A DNA stretch of 64,000 nucleotides from Sphaerisporangium siamense (GCF_014205275.1 NZ_JACHND010000001.1:2356001-2420000); one strand, 5' to 3'. Shown: positions 52,300 to 62,207, counted from the first letter of the stretch. Program-made: numbers and translations. The notes: generated by a model not told the origin, from the sequence alone.

Positions 52300-54385
52300 C
52301 GACGCTCCTCCAACGCCTGCTGGCCACCAGGCGGGACTGCATGTCCAGCAGGGGCTCGCCGTTCTCTCCGGTGTGGTGACGTACCCAGGTGCCGTCCCCG
52401 TCGAGCCACCAGCTACTGGTGGTGCCGGCCAGGGACAGGTCCATCAGCTCGGACAGGTACGTGCGCTGGCGGGCGCTCGCGACCTTCACCAGGGCCTCCA
52501 CCCGGCGCTCGAAGTTGCGGCGCATCGCGTCGGCGCTGCCGATCCACACCTCCGGCCGCCGTCCGAGGCCGAACTCGTAGATGCGCGAATGCTCCAGGAA
52601 CCTGCCCAGGATGCTGCGGACCCGGATGTTCTCCGACAGGCCCGGCACGCCCGGGCGCAGCGTGCACACCCCGCGCACGACCAGGTCCACCGGGACGCCC
52701 GCCTGGGAGGCGGCGTACAGCGCGTCGATCAACGGCTCGTCCACCAGCGAGTTGGCCTTGATCCGGATGCGGGCGGGCCGTCCGGCGCGGTGGTGGGCGA
52801 TCTCGCGCTCGATGCGGGTCAGCAGGCCGTCGCGCAGGGCGTGCGGGGCGACGAGCAGGCGCCGGTAGGCCGAGTGCATCGAGTAGCCGGTGAGGTGGAT
52901 GAACAGGTCGGTCAGGTCCTCGCCGAGGAGCGGGTCGGCGGTGAGCAGGCCGAAGTCCTCGTACTGGCGCGCGGTCTTGGGGTTGTAGTTGCCGGTGCCG
53001 ATGTGGCAGTACTGGCGCAGCTCGCCGGAGGGCTCCTGCCGGACGACCAGGGCCAGCTTGGCGTGGGTCTTGAGCCCGAGCACGCCGTAGACGACGTGGC
53101 AGCCGGCCTTCTCCAGCTTGCGCGCCCAGGTGATGTTGGCGTGCTCGTCGAACCTCGCCTTGATCTCGACCACGACGACGACCTGCTTGCCCGCCTCGGC
53201 CGCGTCGATCAGCGCGTCCACGATCGGCGAGTCGCCGCTGGTGCGGTAGAGGGTCTGCTTGATGGCGAGCACGTTGGGGTCGGCCGCGGCCTCCTCGATG
53301 AACCGCTGCACGCTGGTCGCGAACGAGTCGTACGGGTGGTGCAGCAGGATGTCGCGCTCGCGCAGCGTGGAGAACAGGTCGTCCTCGGCGTGCAGGGCCT
53401 CGGCGGGCACGAACGGCGGGAAGCTCAGCTCGCCGCGCTCCAGGTCGGCGATCGCGTGCAGCCCGGACAGGTCCAGGGGGCCGGGGAGCCGGTAGATCTC
53501 GTGGTCGGAGACGTCCAGCTCGTCGACGAGCAGGTCCAGCACCTCGGGGGTGATCGTGTCCTCGACCTCCAGGCGGACGGGCAGGCCGAAGCGGCGCTTG
53601 AGCAGCTCCTTCTCCAGCGCCTTCATGAGGTTCTCCGTGACGTCCTCGTCGACCTCCAGGTCCTCGTTGCGGGTGACGCGGAAGACGTGGTGCTCGACGA
53701 TCTCCATGCCCTTGAAGAGCTGGCCGAGGTGGGCCGCGATCACGTCCTCCATCGGGACGAAGCGGTCCTTGGCGACGGCGACGAATCGGGGGAGCTGGGA
53801 GGGCACCTTGACGCGGGCGAACACGGTGTTGCCCGTGCCCGGGTTGCGCACGGTCACGGCCAGGTTCAGCGAGAGGCCGGATATATAGGGAAAAGGATGG
53901 GCGGGATCGACGGCCAGCGGGGTCAGCACGGGCCGGATCCGCTCCCGGAACAGCTTGCGCATCGCCGTGCGCTCGTCCCTGCTGAGGTCGTCCCAGCGGA
54001 CGATGTCGATGCCCACGCCGGTGAGCTGGGGGCAGATCTGCTTGTGGTAGACCGCCGCGTGGCGCCGCGCGAGGTCGTCGGCGATCTTGGCGATCTTGGC
54101 GAGTTCCTCGCGCGGCTTCATCCCGCTCTTGGTGCGCAGGAGCAGGCCCGTCTCCATCCGCCGTTTGAGCCCCGCGACCCGCACCCGGAAGAACTCGTCC
54201 AGGTTGCTGGCGAATATGGCGAGGAAACGCACGCGTTCCAGCAACGGAACGGACGGGTCTTCGGCCAGCTCCAGCACGCGTTCATTGAAGTGGAGCCAGC
54301 TTTCCTCGCGGTTGAGGAAGCGATCAGGGGGGAGATGGGGCAGGTCGTGACCTTCAGGGGTGGGCGGCACGATCTCGACGGACAT
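52292..54385 (-). CDS. ppk: RNA degradosome-type polyphosphate kinase
   Basis: 697-residue PPK1, which makes polyphosphate from ATP and can run in reverse. [80 protein letters not shown] then [20 protein letters not shown] (catalytic His region) and SEIARELIRASRQRAG-like C-terminal features (here [20 protein letters not shown]) match PPK1. ATG 54385 is the preferred start, as the frame upstream lacks a ribosome site. With CYTH-CHAD and MutT1 it forms a phosphate-metabolism cluster. Confidence 0.94.
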   Translation of the reverse strand: MSVEIVPPTPEGHDLPHLPPDRFLNREESWLHFNERVLELAEDPSVPLLERVRFLAIFASNLDEFFRVRVAGLKRRMETGLLLRTKSGMKPREELAKIAKIADDLARRHAAVYHKQICPQLTGVGIDIVRWDDLSRDERTAMRKLFRERIRPVLTPLAVDPAHPFPYISGLSLNLAVTVRNPGTGNTVFARVKVPSQLPRFVAVAKDRFVPMEDVIAAHLGQLFKGMEIVEHHVFRVTRNEDLEVDEDVTENLMKALEKELLKRRFGLPVRLEVEDTITPEVLDLLVDELDVSDHEIYRLPGPLDLSGLHAIADLERGELSFPPFVPAEALHAEDDLFSTLRERDILLHHPYDSFATSVQRFIEEAAADPNVLAIKQTLYRTSGDSPIVDALIDAAEAGKQVVVVVEIKARFDEHANITWARKLEKAGCHVVYGVLGLKTHAKLALVVRQEPSGELRQYCHIGTGNYNPKTARQYEDFGLLTADPLLGEDLTDLFIHLTGYSMHSAYRRLLVAPHALRDGLLTRIEREIAHHRAGRPARIRIKANSLVDEPLIDALYAASQAGVPVDLVVRGVCTLRPGVPGLSENIRVRSILGRFLEHSRIYEFGLGRRPEVWIGSADAMRRNFERRVEALVKVASARQRTYLSELMDLSLAGTTSSWWLDGDGTWVRHHTGENGEPLLDMQSRLVASRRWRSVDE

Positions 54386-54472
54386 ATGTCCAAAATGCCC
54401 TATATAATTGAACGGCACGTTAACTTTTCCGCAACGACGGTTTTACTTGACGTCATCCCGTCGCCGCCACTG

Positions 54473-55543
54473 CTAGGCGTCGCCGGACTCCTGCCCGGGA
54501 CCGAGCTCCTTAGGCCCGGAGGCGGGCGCCGGCCGCACGATCTCGACCCTTTCCACCAGCTCCACGCGCTCGGCCTCGATGGCCTGCCTCGGCTGCCGGG
54601 CAGCGTCGCGGGCCTCCTGCGCGCGCAGCTTCTCGCGCTCCTTCAGCAGTTTCTCGCGCTCGCGCTGCTCGCGGGCCCGCAGCCGCTCCTGCTCGCGGCG
54701 TTCGCGCGCCCGCTGCTTCTCCTGCTCGCGCTGGAGCTTCTCCTGCTCGCGCTGCTCGCGGGCGCGGATCTTCTCCTGCTCCTTGGCCTCGCGCTCGCGG
54801 GCCTTCTCGATCTCTTTGAGGTCCTTCTCCCAGGCCTTCTCGATCTCCTTGCGTTCCTTGTCGGTGGGCGCGGGACGCAGTTCGAGGGGCGCGGGGGAGG
54901 CGGCCGGGCGCGTGGAGGCCGCGGTCAGCTTGGGGCGGGGCTCCAGCCCGGTGAGACCGTTCCAGGCCAGGTTCACCAGGTGGGCCGCGACCTCCTCGCG
55001 GTCGGGCCTGCGGGCGTCCAGCCACCATTGGCCGGTGAGCGCCACCATGCCGACGAGCATCTGGGCGTACATCGGGGCGAGCGTGGGAAGGTAGCCGCGG
55101 TCGGCGAACTGGTCGGCCAGGACGTCCTCGACCTGGCTCGCGATGTCGTTGATGAGGCTCGCGAACGTGCCGGTGCCGGAGGCGGCGTGGGAGTCGCGCA
55201 CGAGGATGCGGAAGCCCTCGCTGGACTCCTCGACGTACTGCAGCAGCGCCAGCGCGGCGCGCTCCAGCCGGATCTTCGGGTGGCCGGCGTTGAGCGCGAC
55301 GGCCACGAGGCTCAGGAGGCGCTGCATCTCGCGGTCGACGACGACGGCGTAGATGCCTTCCTTGCCCCCGAAGTGCTCGTAGACGACCGGCTTGGACACC
55401 TTCGCACTGGCCGCGATCTCTTCGATGGACGTGCCGTCGAAGCCCTTCTCGGCGAAGAGCGCCCGGCTGACCCGGATCAGTTGCTCCCTGCGCTCCTTAC
55501 CCGTCATGCGGACGCGTCCGCGGGGTGGGGAGGACTCGGTCAT
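54473..55543 (-). CDS. TetR-family regulator with a long charged coiled-coil tail
   Basis: 356 residues from ATG 55543 (MTESSPPRGRVRMTGKERRE). The TetR HTH is LIRVSRALFAEKGFDGTSIE then EIAASAKVSKPVVYEHF, with a TetR_C ligand domain up to about residue 205. Residues about 230-330 are almost only E, K, R, Q, L, A in a helical heptad pattern (REREAKEQEKIRAREQREQE), an unusual extension that could dimerise or bind a partner. It is on the same strand as the desaturase and lies about 130 bases downstream of it. Confidence 0.85.
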   Translation of the reverse strand: MTESSPPRGRVRMTGKERREQLIRVSRALFAEKGFDGTSIEEIAASAKVSKPVVYEHFGGKEGIYAVVVDREMQRLLSLVAVALNAGHPKIRLERAALALLQYVEESSEGFRILVRDSHAASGTGTFASLINDIASQVEDVLADQFADRGYLPTLAPMYAQMLVGMVALTGQWWLDARRPDREEVAAHLVNLAWNGLTGLEPRPKLTAASTRPAASPAPLELRPAPTDKERKEIEKAWEKDLKEIEKAREREAKEQEKIRAREQREQEKLQREQEKQRARERREQERLRAREQREREKLLKEREKLRAQEARDAARQPRQAIEAERVELVERVEIVRPAPASGPKELGPGQESGDA

Positions 55544-55673
55544 GGGTCTAATAATGCTTGGCCCGCTGGGCGCGGCAAACGCAATAGTGGTGCTTTGGGG
55601 GGCTATAGCAAGATTTGACGTGTTGCTGGTGGGGGTGCGGGCCGCCGGAGGGCGGCCCGACGGAAGGGGCATG

Positions 55674-56615
55674 TCAGACACGCCGTTTGGCCGCCAGACG
55701 CTCGGCAGTCGGCCAGCGGACGTCGGTCGCCCAGCCTGCCTGTTCGAACCAGCGGATCACGCGGGCGCTGGGGTCGATCTGCCCCTTCAGCGCGCCGTGG
55801 CGGGCCGAGGTCGGCTCACTGTGGTGAAGGTTGTGCCAGGACTCGCCGAAGGACGGGATGGCCAGCCACCAGACGTTGCGGGACTTGTCGCGCACCTCGA
55901 AGTCCTCCTCGCCGAACACGTGGCAGACCGAGTTGATCGACCAGGTGACGTGGTGGAGCAGCGCGATGCGCACCAGGCTCGCCCAGAAGAAGGCGGTCAG
56001 CGCGCCCGCGATCGACCAGGTCACCACGCCGCCGATCACCGCGGGCAGGATCAGGGAGGTGGCCACCAGCCACGGGAACGCCTTGTGGACGCGGTAGACG
56101 TCCTTGTCGTTGATGAGATCCTTGGCGAAGCGCTCGCGGTTGGTGCGCTCGGAGCTGAACATCCAACCCATGTGGGCGAAGAACAGGCCCTTGGTCAGCG
56201 CCTTCCAGTCGTTGCCGAACCGCCACGGCGAGTGCGGGTCGCCCTCCTTGTCGGAGTACTTGTGGTGGCGGCGGTGCGTGGCGACCCAGTCGATCACGCC
56301 CATCTCCAGCGACAGGCTGCCGGCGACGGCGAGCACGATCTTGAGAGGCCGGTTGGCCTTGAAGGACCCGTGCGTGAAGTAGCGGTGGTAGCCGACGGTG
56401 ACGCCGAGGCCGCTGATCATGTAGAAGACGGCCGTGATCACGACGTCGCTCCAGCCGAGGAAGCGTCCCCAGGCCATCGGGATCGCCGCGACCAGAGCCA
56501 GGAACGGCACGGTGACGAAGATGACCAGCAGCACGCGCTCGAAGTTCGACTTCGGCTCCGGCTCGAGATCAGGACGCGGCGGTGGCGGAGTGGCGCGGTC
56601 TTCGACAACGGTCAT
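55674..56615 (-). CDS. Acyl-CoA/fatty acid desaturase
   Basis: 313-residue membrane desaturase that adds a double bond to fatty acyl chains using O2 and electrons. The three His boxes are GYHRYFTHGSFK (first), DWVATHRRHHKYSD (second) and ESWHNLHHSEPT (third), with two pairs of membrane helices around them. ATG 56615. The family includes DesA3-like enzymes of actinobacteria. A palindromic operator lies upstream (56666-56687), so expression is probably tuned to membrane fluidity or acyl-CoA, perhaps by the neighbouring TetR. Confidence 0.9.
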   Translation of the reverse strand: MTVVEDRATPPPPRPDLEPEPKSNFERVLLVIFVTVPFLALVAAIPMAWGRFLGWSDVVITAVFYMISGLGVTVGYHRYFTHGSFKANRPLKIVLAVAGSLSLEMGVIDWVATHRRHHKYSDKEGDPHSPWRFGNDWKALTKGLFFAHMGWMFSSERTNRERFAKDLINDKDVYRVHKAFPWLVATSLILPAVIGGVVTWSIAGALTAFFWASLVRIALLHHVTWSINSVCHVFGEEDFEVRDKSRNVWWLAIPSFGESWHNLHHSEPTSARHGALKGQIDPSARVIRWFEQAGWATDVRWPTAERLAAKRRV

Positions 56616-56980
56616 GGGCTACCTCACGTGTTCTGAAGTGCGGACGATCTGGAGCTACGTAACCGTAACCTACGGCATCGTAAGTTAGGAATCCCTAAGC
56701 CTGGAATGTGGGGAAGATGAAGGTTCGTGCGCCATCCGGTGGCGGTTCCACGTCTTGCGCATACATGCCCATATCTGGTAAAGAGACCCGGCCGCATATG
56801 CCAACGGCGCGGCCAAGGTTCCTGATCGATGCGCCTGGCGCGGCGACGGCCGCCGTCACGTCCTCCTCCTCCGGCTCCTCTTCCCGACCCTCTGCCCCGG
56901 AGCGGGGTGGCAATGCGTTGAGCGCCGAGGGGGTTCGGTGGGTATCCTTGTCACCGCGGTTTGGGAAGGTCGCGAATCGG
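56616..56980. other. Intergenic region between desaturase and tRNA-Gln
   Basis: 365 bases with no supported gene. It holds the desaturase operator/promoter at its left end and, at its right, a likely tRNA-Gln promoter (TTGAGC near 56917, TATCCT at 56943-56948). The plus-strand ORFs seen here have no ribosome site. Confidence 0.5.
56666..56687 (-). promoter_or_regulatory. Operator upstream of the desaturase
   Basis: TAACCTACG-GCAT-CGTAAGTTA is a 22-base near-perfect palindrome (8 of 9 pairs), with a related TACGTAACCGTA just to its left. Size and form fit a TetR-family dimer; the coiled-coil TetR downstream is the obvious candidate. Confidence 0.6.
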
Positions 56981-57053
56981 TCCGGCGTAGGGTAATTGGC
57001 AGCCCACCTGCCTTTGGAGCAGGGTTGTCCTGGTTCGAGTCCAGGCGCCGGAA
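56981..57053 (+). tRNA. tRNA-Gln (anticodon TTG)
   Basis: 73-base cloverleaf: acceptor TCCGGCG/CGCCGGA, anticodon stem CCTGC/GCAGG with loop CTTTGGA giving anticodon TTG, and T arm CCTGGTTCGAGTCCAGG. CCA is not encoded; a short T run follows. Confidence 0.95.
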
Positions 57054-57256
57054 CTTTTCTTCTCATCCCGTCGCGAGCGGCGCGCCGGCGCCGTCCCACA
57101 CGGGCAGGTCCCCACACGGCAGGGGTCCGAGCCTCGCCGGGAAGGCGGCGGGTAAGCTCGCGGTGTCGGGTGGGTGGCGGTGCGGTGCCCGGGGGGTTAC
57201 CGCGCGTCGTCCCGCTCTGTCATGTCTCAGCCGCGACGCCGAGGGAGCCTCAGTCC

Positions 57257-58768
57257 GTGAGTGTGCCGCGCCCGGCAGCCGTCATCGTCCTCGCCGCCGG
57301 CGAGGGCACCCGCATGAAATCCTCCACACCCAAGGTCCTGCACGAGCTGTGCGGACGCCCCCTGGTCGACCACGTGCTGGCCAGCGCGCGCGGCCTTTCG
57401 CCCGAGCGCCTCATCGTCGTCATCGGCCACGCCCGCGAGCAGGTCGAAGCCCATCTCACCGCCGCGGGCCCCGACACCCGCGCGGTCGTCCAGGCCGAGC
57501 AGAAGGGCACGGGGCACGCCGTGCGCACGGTCCTGGAGTCCGTCGGCACCATCGGCGGAACGGTCCTCGTCACGTACGGCGACACCCCGCTGCTGCGCAC
57601 CGAAACCCTCGCCGGGCTCCTGAGCAGCCACGCCGCCGACGGCAACGCGGTGACCGTCCTGACCGCCGAGGTGCCCGACCCGACCGGCTACGGCCGCATC
57701 ATCCGCGACGACTCGGGCGCCGTCCTGCAGATCGTCGAGGAGCGCGACGCCACCCCGCGGCAGCGGGCCGTCAAGGAGATGAACTCCGGCGTCTACGCCT
57801 TCGACGGGTCCCTGCTCGCCGACGCCGTCAAGCGCGTCTCCACCGCCAACGCCCAGGGCGAGGAGTACCTCACCGACGTGCTGTCGATCCTCCGCGAGGA
57901 CGGTCACCGCGTCGGCGCCCACATCGCGCCCGACCACGTCGAGGTCGAGGGCGTGAACGACCGCGCGCAGCTCGCCTTCGCCCGCGCGGTGCTCAACTCC
58001 CGCATCCTGCGCGCGCACATGCGCGCCGGGGTCACCGTCATCGACCCGGCCACCACCTGGGTGGACGTCGGCGTCACGCTGGAGCCGGACGTGGTGATCC
58101 ATCCCGGCACCCAGCTGCACGGCCGCACCTCCGTCGCCTCCGGCGCCGAGGTCGGGCCCGCCACCACCCTCACCGACACGGCCGTCGGCGCGGGCGCCGT
58201 CGTACGCAACAGCGTCTGCGACGGCGCCGAGATCGGCCCTGGGGCGTCGGTGGGGCCGTACGCCTACCTGCGGCCGGGCACCGTCCTCGGCCGGCGGGCC
58301 AAGGCCGGCACCTACGTCGAGATGAAGAACGCCCGTCTCGGCGACGGGTCCAAGGTGCCGCACCTGACCTACGTCGGCGACGCCACGATCGGCGAGGGCT
58401 CCAACATCGGGGCCTCCAGCGTGTTCGTCAACTACGACGGGGTGCGCAAGCACCACACGACGGTCGGCGACCACGTCCGGGTCGGCAGCGACAACATGCT
58501 CGTCGCGCCGGTCACCATCGGCGACGGCGCCTACACCGCGGCGGGCTCGGTCATCACCAACGACGTCCCTCCGGGGGCGATGGCGGTCGGCCGGGCGCGC
58601 CAGCGCACCATCGAAGGGTGGGTCGCGCGCAGGCGCGCGGGCACCGCCTCCGACGAGGCGGCGCGTCGCGCGCTGGAAGGCCGGGGGGCCGTGAGCGCCG
58701 ACGGACGGCAGACGTCCGCGGGCGATCAGGGTCCCTCCGGGGAACAACATCGGGAGAACAGCAAATGA
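57257..58768 (+). CDS. glmU: Bifunctional UDP-N-acetylglucosamine pyrophosphorylase / glucosamine-1-phosphate N-acetyltransferase
   Basis: 503-residue bifunctional enzyme making UDP-GlcNAc for peptidoglycan. The N-terminal uridylyltransferase domain has AAVIVLAAGEGTRMKSSTPK and VTYGDTPLL. The C-terminal half is a left-handed beta-helix acetyltransferase with hexapeptide repeats (IGPGASVGPYAYLRPGTVLG; GSKVPHLTYVGDATIGEGSN). The GTG at 57257 is preferred; the frame extends upstream through the tRNA and cannot be coding there. A 45-residue polar C-terminal tail is extra. It forms the usual actinobacterial glmU-prs pair. Confidence 0.95.
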   Translation: MSVPRPAAVIVLAAGEGTRMKSSTPKVLHELCGRPLVDHVLASARGLSPERLIVVIGHAREQVEAHLTAAGPDTRAVVQAEQKGTGHAVRTVLESVGTIGGTVLVTYGDTPLLRTETLAGLLSSHAADGNAVTVLTAEVPDPTGYGRIIRDDSGAVLQIVEERDATPRQRAVKEMNSGVYAFDGSLLADAVKRVSTANAQGEEYLTDVLSILREDGHRVGAHIAPDHVEVEGVNDRAQLAFARAVLNSRILRAHMRAGVTVIDPATTWVDVGVTLEPDVVIHPGTQLHGRTSVASGAEVGPATTLTDTAVGAGAVVRNSVCDGAEIGPGASVGPYAYLRPGTVLGRRAKAGTYVEMKNARLGDGSKVPHLTYVGDATIGEGSNIGASSVFVNYDGVRKHHTTVGDHVRVGSDNMLVAPVTIGDGAYTAAGSVITNDVPPGAMAVGRARQRTIEGWVARRRAGTASDEAARRALEGRGAVSADGRQTSAGDQGPSGEQHRENSK

Positions 58769-58847
58769 TTCAGCGCGGCGAGCGAGCCGGGTATCGCGGC
58801 GACGCATCGTGGCCGTGTCCTGTGTGCCGCCTGGAGAGGAGGGCAGC

Positions 58848-59825
58848 ATGAGCGGCAAGAAGATGACCGGTGAGAAGCACTTGATGTTCATCTCCGGCAG
58901 GGCGTATCCGGAGCTCGCGGAGGAAGTGGCGCAGAACCTCGGTATCGACGTCACACCGACCAAGATCCATGACTTCGCCAACGGCGAGATCTACGCCCGC
59001 TACCTCGAGTCCGTACGAGGCAGCGACGCCTTCGTGATCCAGTCCCACACCCAGCCGATCAACACGTGGATCATGGAGCAGCTGATCATGGTGGACGCGC
59101 TCAAGCGCGCGTCGGCCAAGCGCATCACCGTGGTCCTGCCCTTCTTCGGCTACTCACGGCAGGACAAGAAGGGGCGCGGACGCGAGCCGATCACCGCCCG
59201 GCTCATGGCCGACCTCTTCAAGACCGCCGGGGCCGACCGCCTCATGTCGGTCGACCTGCACACCCCGCAGATCCAGGGCTTCTTCGACGGGCCCGTCGAC
59301 CACCTGTTCGCGCTGCCCGTCCTGCACCGCTACCTCAGCGGCAAGCTCGACCCGGCCTCCACGACCATCGTCTCGCCCGACACCGGCCGCGTCCGCCTCG
59401 CCGAACGCTGGGCCGACCAGCTCGGCACGGCCGTCGCCTTCATCCACAAGCGGCGCGATCTCGACGTCGCCAACGAGGTGAAGGTCCACGAGGTCGTCGG
59501 CGAGGTCGAGGGCCGCACCTGTGTGCTGATCGACGACATGATCGACACCGGCGGCTCGATCACCAAGGCGGCCGACGCCCTGTACGAGCAGGGCGCGACC
59601 AACATCATCGTCGCCGCCACCCACGCGATCTTCTCGTCCCCGGCCGTGGACCGCCTGAAGAACTCCCGCATCTCCGAGGTCGTCGTCACCAACACCCTCC
59701 CCATCCCGGAGGAGAAGCGTTTCGACAAACTCACGGTGCTCTCCATCGCCCCCTTGATCGCCCGCGCCATCAGCGAAGTCTTCAACGACGGCTCAGTAAC
59801 CAGCCTCTTCGAAGGCGACTCCTAG
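58848..59825 (+). CDS. prs: Ribose-phosphate pyrophosphokinase
   Basis: 325-residue PRPP synthase that transfers pyrophosphate from ATP to ribose-5-phosphate, for nucleotide, His, Trp and decaprenylphosphoryl-arabinose synthesis. KHLMFISGRAYPELAEEVAQ, SVDLHTPQIQGFFDGPVDHL and the PRPP-binding loop CVLIDDMIDTGGSITKAADA are present. ATG 58848 has GGAGAGGAGGG upstream; the earlier in-frame start does not. It is followed by a terminator. Confidence 0.95.
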   Translation: MSGKKMTGEKHLMFISGRAYPELAEEVAQNLGIDVTPTKIHDFANGEIYARYLESVRGSDAFVIQSHTQPINTWIMEQLIMVDALKRASAKRITVVLPFFGYSRQDKKGRGREPITARLMADLFKTAGADRLMSVDLHTPQIQGFFDGPVDHLFALPVLHRYLSGKLDPASTTIVSPDTGRVRLAERWADQLGTAVAFIHKRRDLDVANEVKVHEVVGEVEGRTCVLIDDMIDTGGSITKAADALYEQGATNIIVAATHAIFSSPAVDRLKNSRISEVVVTNTLPIPEEKRFDKLTVLSIAPLIARAISEVFNDGSVTSLFEGDS

Positions 59826-59835
59826 AACCCACCCA

Positions 59836-59869
59836 AAGCGGCGGCCCACCCACAAGGAGGCCGCCGCTT
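59836..59869 (+). terminator. Terminator after prs
   Basis: AAGCGGCGGCC and GGCCGCCGCTT form an 11-base perfect stem around a short loop, followed by CCTCATTTC. The rest of 59870-60106 has no gene I can support. Confidence 0.8.
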
Positions 59870-60106
59870 CCTCATTTCCAAGAGCCCGTGATCGACGCGC
59901 CGGCCTCCGGCTCGAAAAGGGCCTCGCCTCCGGCTTCGGACTGCGTTTCCCAGGGAGGGCCTCCGGCCCCCCTTCGACCCTCCAGGCGAAGGGCTCCGCG
60001 CCTCGCGCTCCTGGAACGTCCCTCGCGATATCCACGATTGGCTCCCGCACCTAACGCGCGACGTTGCTGGACGTTGAGGGACATGGCGGGGGCCGAACGG
60101 GGTGAA

Positions 60107-60487
60107 TCACCTCCGGTCGGTCCCGAAGCTGAACCAGACCGTTTTCCCCATACCGTCCGCGTCCGGCCAGATGCCCCAGCTAGCGGCCAGAGCCTGCACG
60201 ATGGACAGCCCCCGCCCTCCGGTCTCCTCCGGCTCGGCGTCACGTACGTGCAGCCGGGCTCCGCCGCCGTCGCTGACCGCACCGATGATCGCGGGCCCGG
60301 CGTGGTGCAGCGCCATGGTGACCGGCCCGGAACCGTGGATGAGCGCGTTCGTGACGAGCTCCGAGATGACGAGCTCGACATCGTCGACCACGTGGAACAG
60401 ACCCCAGCCGGTGAGGGTCTTACGGGTCAGCTCCCGAGCCGTGCCAACACTGACCGGCTCGGACGCGAGAGTCCAACTTTCGTTCAT
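60107..60487 (-). CDS. ATP-binding anti-sigma-type regulatory protein (HATPase_c_2)
   Basis: 126 residues from ATG 60487, with GGAGGCGGT just upstream; the longer frame lacks a ribosome site. The GHKL ATPase features are DDVELVISELVTNALIHGSG (N box), AVSDGGGARLHVRDAEPEET and GGRGLSIVQALAASWG (G boxes). In actinomycetes such small ATPases stand beside XRE and DUF397 genes and act in signalling or as anti-sigma-like kinases. Here it is divergent from the XRE gene across a 360-base region. Confidence 0.85.
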   Translation of the reverse strand: MNESWTLASEPVSVGTARELTRKTLTGWGLFHVVDDVELVISELVTNALIHGSGPVTMALHHAGPAIIGAVSDGGGARLHVRDAEPEETGGRGLSIVQALAASWGIWPDADGMGKTVWFSFGTDRR

Positions 60488-60740
60488 ACCGCCTCCGAGA
60501 GCGATCCCCAGCCTTGGGGGTTGGGGGGTGGGGGTGCTCATGGAGCGCGCGGTGAATTCGCCGACGGCGAGCACCTGGCCGCGGGCAATTTTGACGTCCA
60601 CGTGTGGGGGACAGGGTCGGCGAGAGGGTCTTTCACGGCCGCCCTCGCGTACGGCTTGGTCGGGCTGGAAGATTCCAGTTCGTGAGGGCCGTTGACTCCG
60701 CCTTGTGGCTGCTAGGAGACTGTCCGTAGCCATAGTGCTA

Positions 60741-60762
60741 CTGCAAGTATGAACCTGCAAGT
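60741..60762. promoter_or_regulatory. Direct repeats in the divergent XRE/ATPase region
   Basis: CTGCAAGT occurs at 60741-60748 and 60755-60762 (14 bases apart), in an AT-richer patch. It is a possible binding site for the adjacent XRE regulator; no better evidence. Confidence 0.35.
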
Positions 60763-60845
60763 TCTACTTCGAAACGTGCGGCATCTGTCCGGTGATACGT
60801 AACGTGTCGGACAGTGAGGCCGAATGCGCTGATTGGAGTGATGTG

Positions 60846-61697
60846 GTGACCGTCTCGGATTACAGCCCGACAGTGCGACTCCGCCGCCTCGGTCACGAGC
60901 TACGCCGTCTGCGGGAGGAGTCAGGGCAGACGGTGCACGATGCGGCCGCCGCTCTTGAGTGCTCATCCTCGAAGATCAGCCGCCTGGAGAACGGCCTGAC
61001 CAAGAGGCCGGACGTGCATCATGTCCGAAGACTCTGTGAGATTTACGGCGTCACCAGCCGGTCCCTTATCGACGCTCTGGTCGAGCTCGCCCGTGAGGCC
61101 AAGAAGCGTGGCTGGTGGGCCGCCTACAGCGATGTCCTGACCGGCTCTTATGTCGGACTGGAGGCTGAGGCGTCGTCTATCCGGAACTTCGAATTGGCGC
61201 TTATCCCGGGTCTGCTTCAAACGCCCGAGTACGCAGCGGAGATCATCCGGGCGGGCGGAGTCCGTGACCCCCGAGAAGTCGAGCGCCGGGTGGCGGCCCG
61301 CATGGAGCGGCAACAGTTACTGCTGCGCGACAGCCCCCCGCAGCTCTGGGCGGTGATCGACGAGGCGGCGTTGTTCCGTCCGGTGGGAAGTCGGAAGGTC
61401 CGTGAGGCTCAACTAAGGAAGTTGGTGGACACCAGTCCGCTACATCACGTAAAGCTGCAGATATTGCCCTTTTCCGCTGGCCCGCATGCCGGCCTCAGCG
61501 GCCAGTTCGTGATCCTGGATTTTCCTAGCGCCGTCGACCGCAGCGTGGTTTACGTGGAGACTCCGACGGACGGTCTCTATTTGGAGGAGGACGAGCAACT
61601 CAAACGCTATACGCTGATGTTTCAGTACTTGTGTGCTTCGGCGCTCAGCGTGGAGGCGTCGATCGCGTACCTATCCAATCTGATCGACAAGCTGTGA
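60846..61697 (+). CDS. XRE-family regulator with DUF5753 C-terminal domain
   Basis: 283 residues from GTG 60846, which has GGAG 7 bases upstream (another GTG at 60843; ATG 60792 gives a longer form without a good site). HTH about residues 10-65: LRRLREESGQTVHDAAAALE then CSSSKISRLENGLTKRPDVH. The rest is DUF5753 (ALIPGLLQTPEYAAEIIRAG, QLQILPFSAGPHAGLSGQFV-type text, here LQILPFSAGPHAGLSGQFVI), typical of WhiJ/AmfC-like regulators. It precedes DUF397 by 7 bases; the pair is the common actinomycete module. Confidence 0.88.
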   Translation: MTVSDYSPTVRLRRLGHELRRLREESGQTVHDAAAALECSSSKISRLENGLTKRPDVHHVRRLCEIYGVTSRSLIDALVELAREAKKRGWWAAYSDVLTGSYVGLEAEASSIRNFELALIPGLLQTPEYAAEIIRAGGVRDPREVERRVAARMERQQLLLRDSPPQLWAVIDEAALFRPVGSRKVREAQLRKLVDTSPLHHVKLQILPFSAGPHAGLSGQFVILDFPSAVDRSVVYVETPTDGLYLEEDEQLKRYTLMFQYLCASALSVEASIAYLSNLIDKL

Positions 61698-61704
61698 GGC
61701 ATCA

Positions 61705-61920
61705 GTGGATCTGTCCAACCTGGATCTGTCCAGCGTGGAGTGGCGGAAGAGCATGCGCAGTCAGGCCACCAGCAACAACTGCGTCGAGGTGGCCGAGCTG
61801 CCTGGCGGGAACCGTGCCGTGCGCGACAGCAAGAAGCCCGGCGGCCCCGTTCTCGGCTTCACCTCAACCGGATGGAACTCCTTTATCGGCTGCATCAAGA
61901 GCGGCGAGCTTGGCTGGTAA
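61705..61920 (+). CDS. DUF397 domain small protein
   Basis: 71 residues, MDLSNLDLSSVEWRKSMRSQ then NNCVEVAELPGGNRAVRDSK and GPVLGFTSTGWNSFIGCIKS, the DUF397 signature. DUF397 proteins pair with the upstream XRE regulator, in development or toxin-antitoxin-like roles. GTG 61705. Confidence 0.9.
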   Translation: MDLSNLDLSSVEWRKSMRSQATSNNCVEVAELPGGNRAVRDSKKPGGPVLGFTSTGWNSFIGCIKSGELGW

Positions 61921-62207
61921 GGGCCACATCTCACTTCATCCGAAACCGCTGCATCCCACCAGTTGTCCGTGCACGTTCGGGACGTCGCCGCACTGTCGTG
62001 AGCGCAGCGTGCGCCCACGGCGCTGTGGGGTTCCGAGTGCGCATGACGCGGCAGGCATATAAATGATCAAGCTAGTTCAAATTGGCCGCGAGAGCCGCAT
62101 GTAACGCCTGGCGCCTTCGTTGACGGCCCGCTGATTCTCCGCCGTACTGTGGTGACCTGACCCCGTACCCGCGCCGCCACCAGGACGTGCGTGCACCCTT
62201 CCTACCC

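Noticed and set aside
52109-55618. 1169-residue plus-strand ORF
   Set aside because: Antisense shadow of ppk, the NUDIX gene and the TetR gene, all strong on the minus strand.
56938-58851. 637-residue ORF overlapping tRNA-Gln and glmU
   Set aside because: It reads through the tRNA and is out of frame with glmU.
59870-60106. Possible small RNA or gene between prs and the ATPase gene
   Set aside because: GC-rich text with scattered short repeats (CCTCCGGC) but no defined structure or ORF with a ribosome site.
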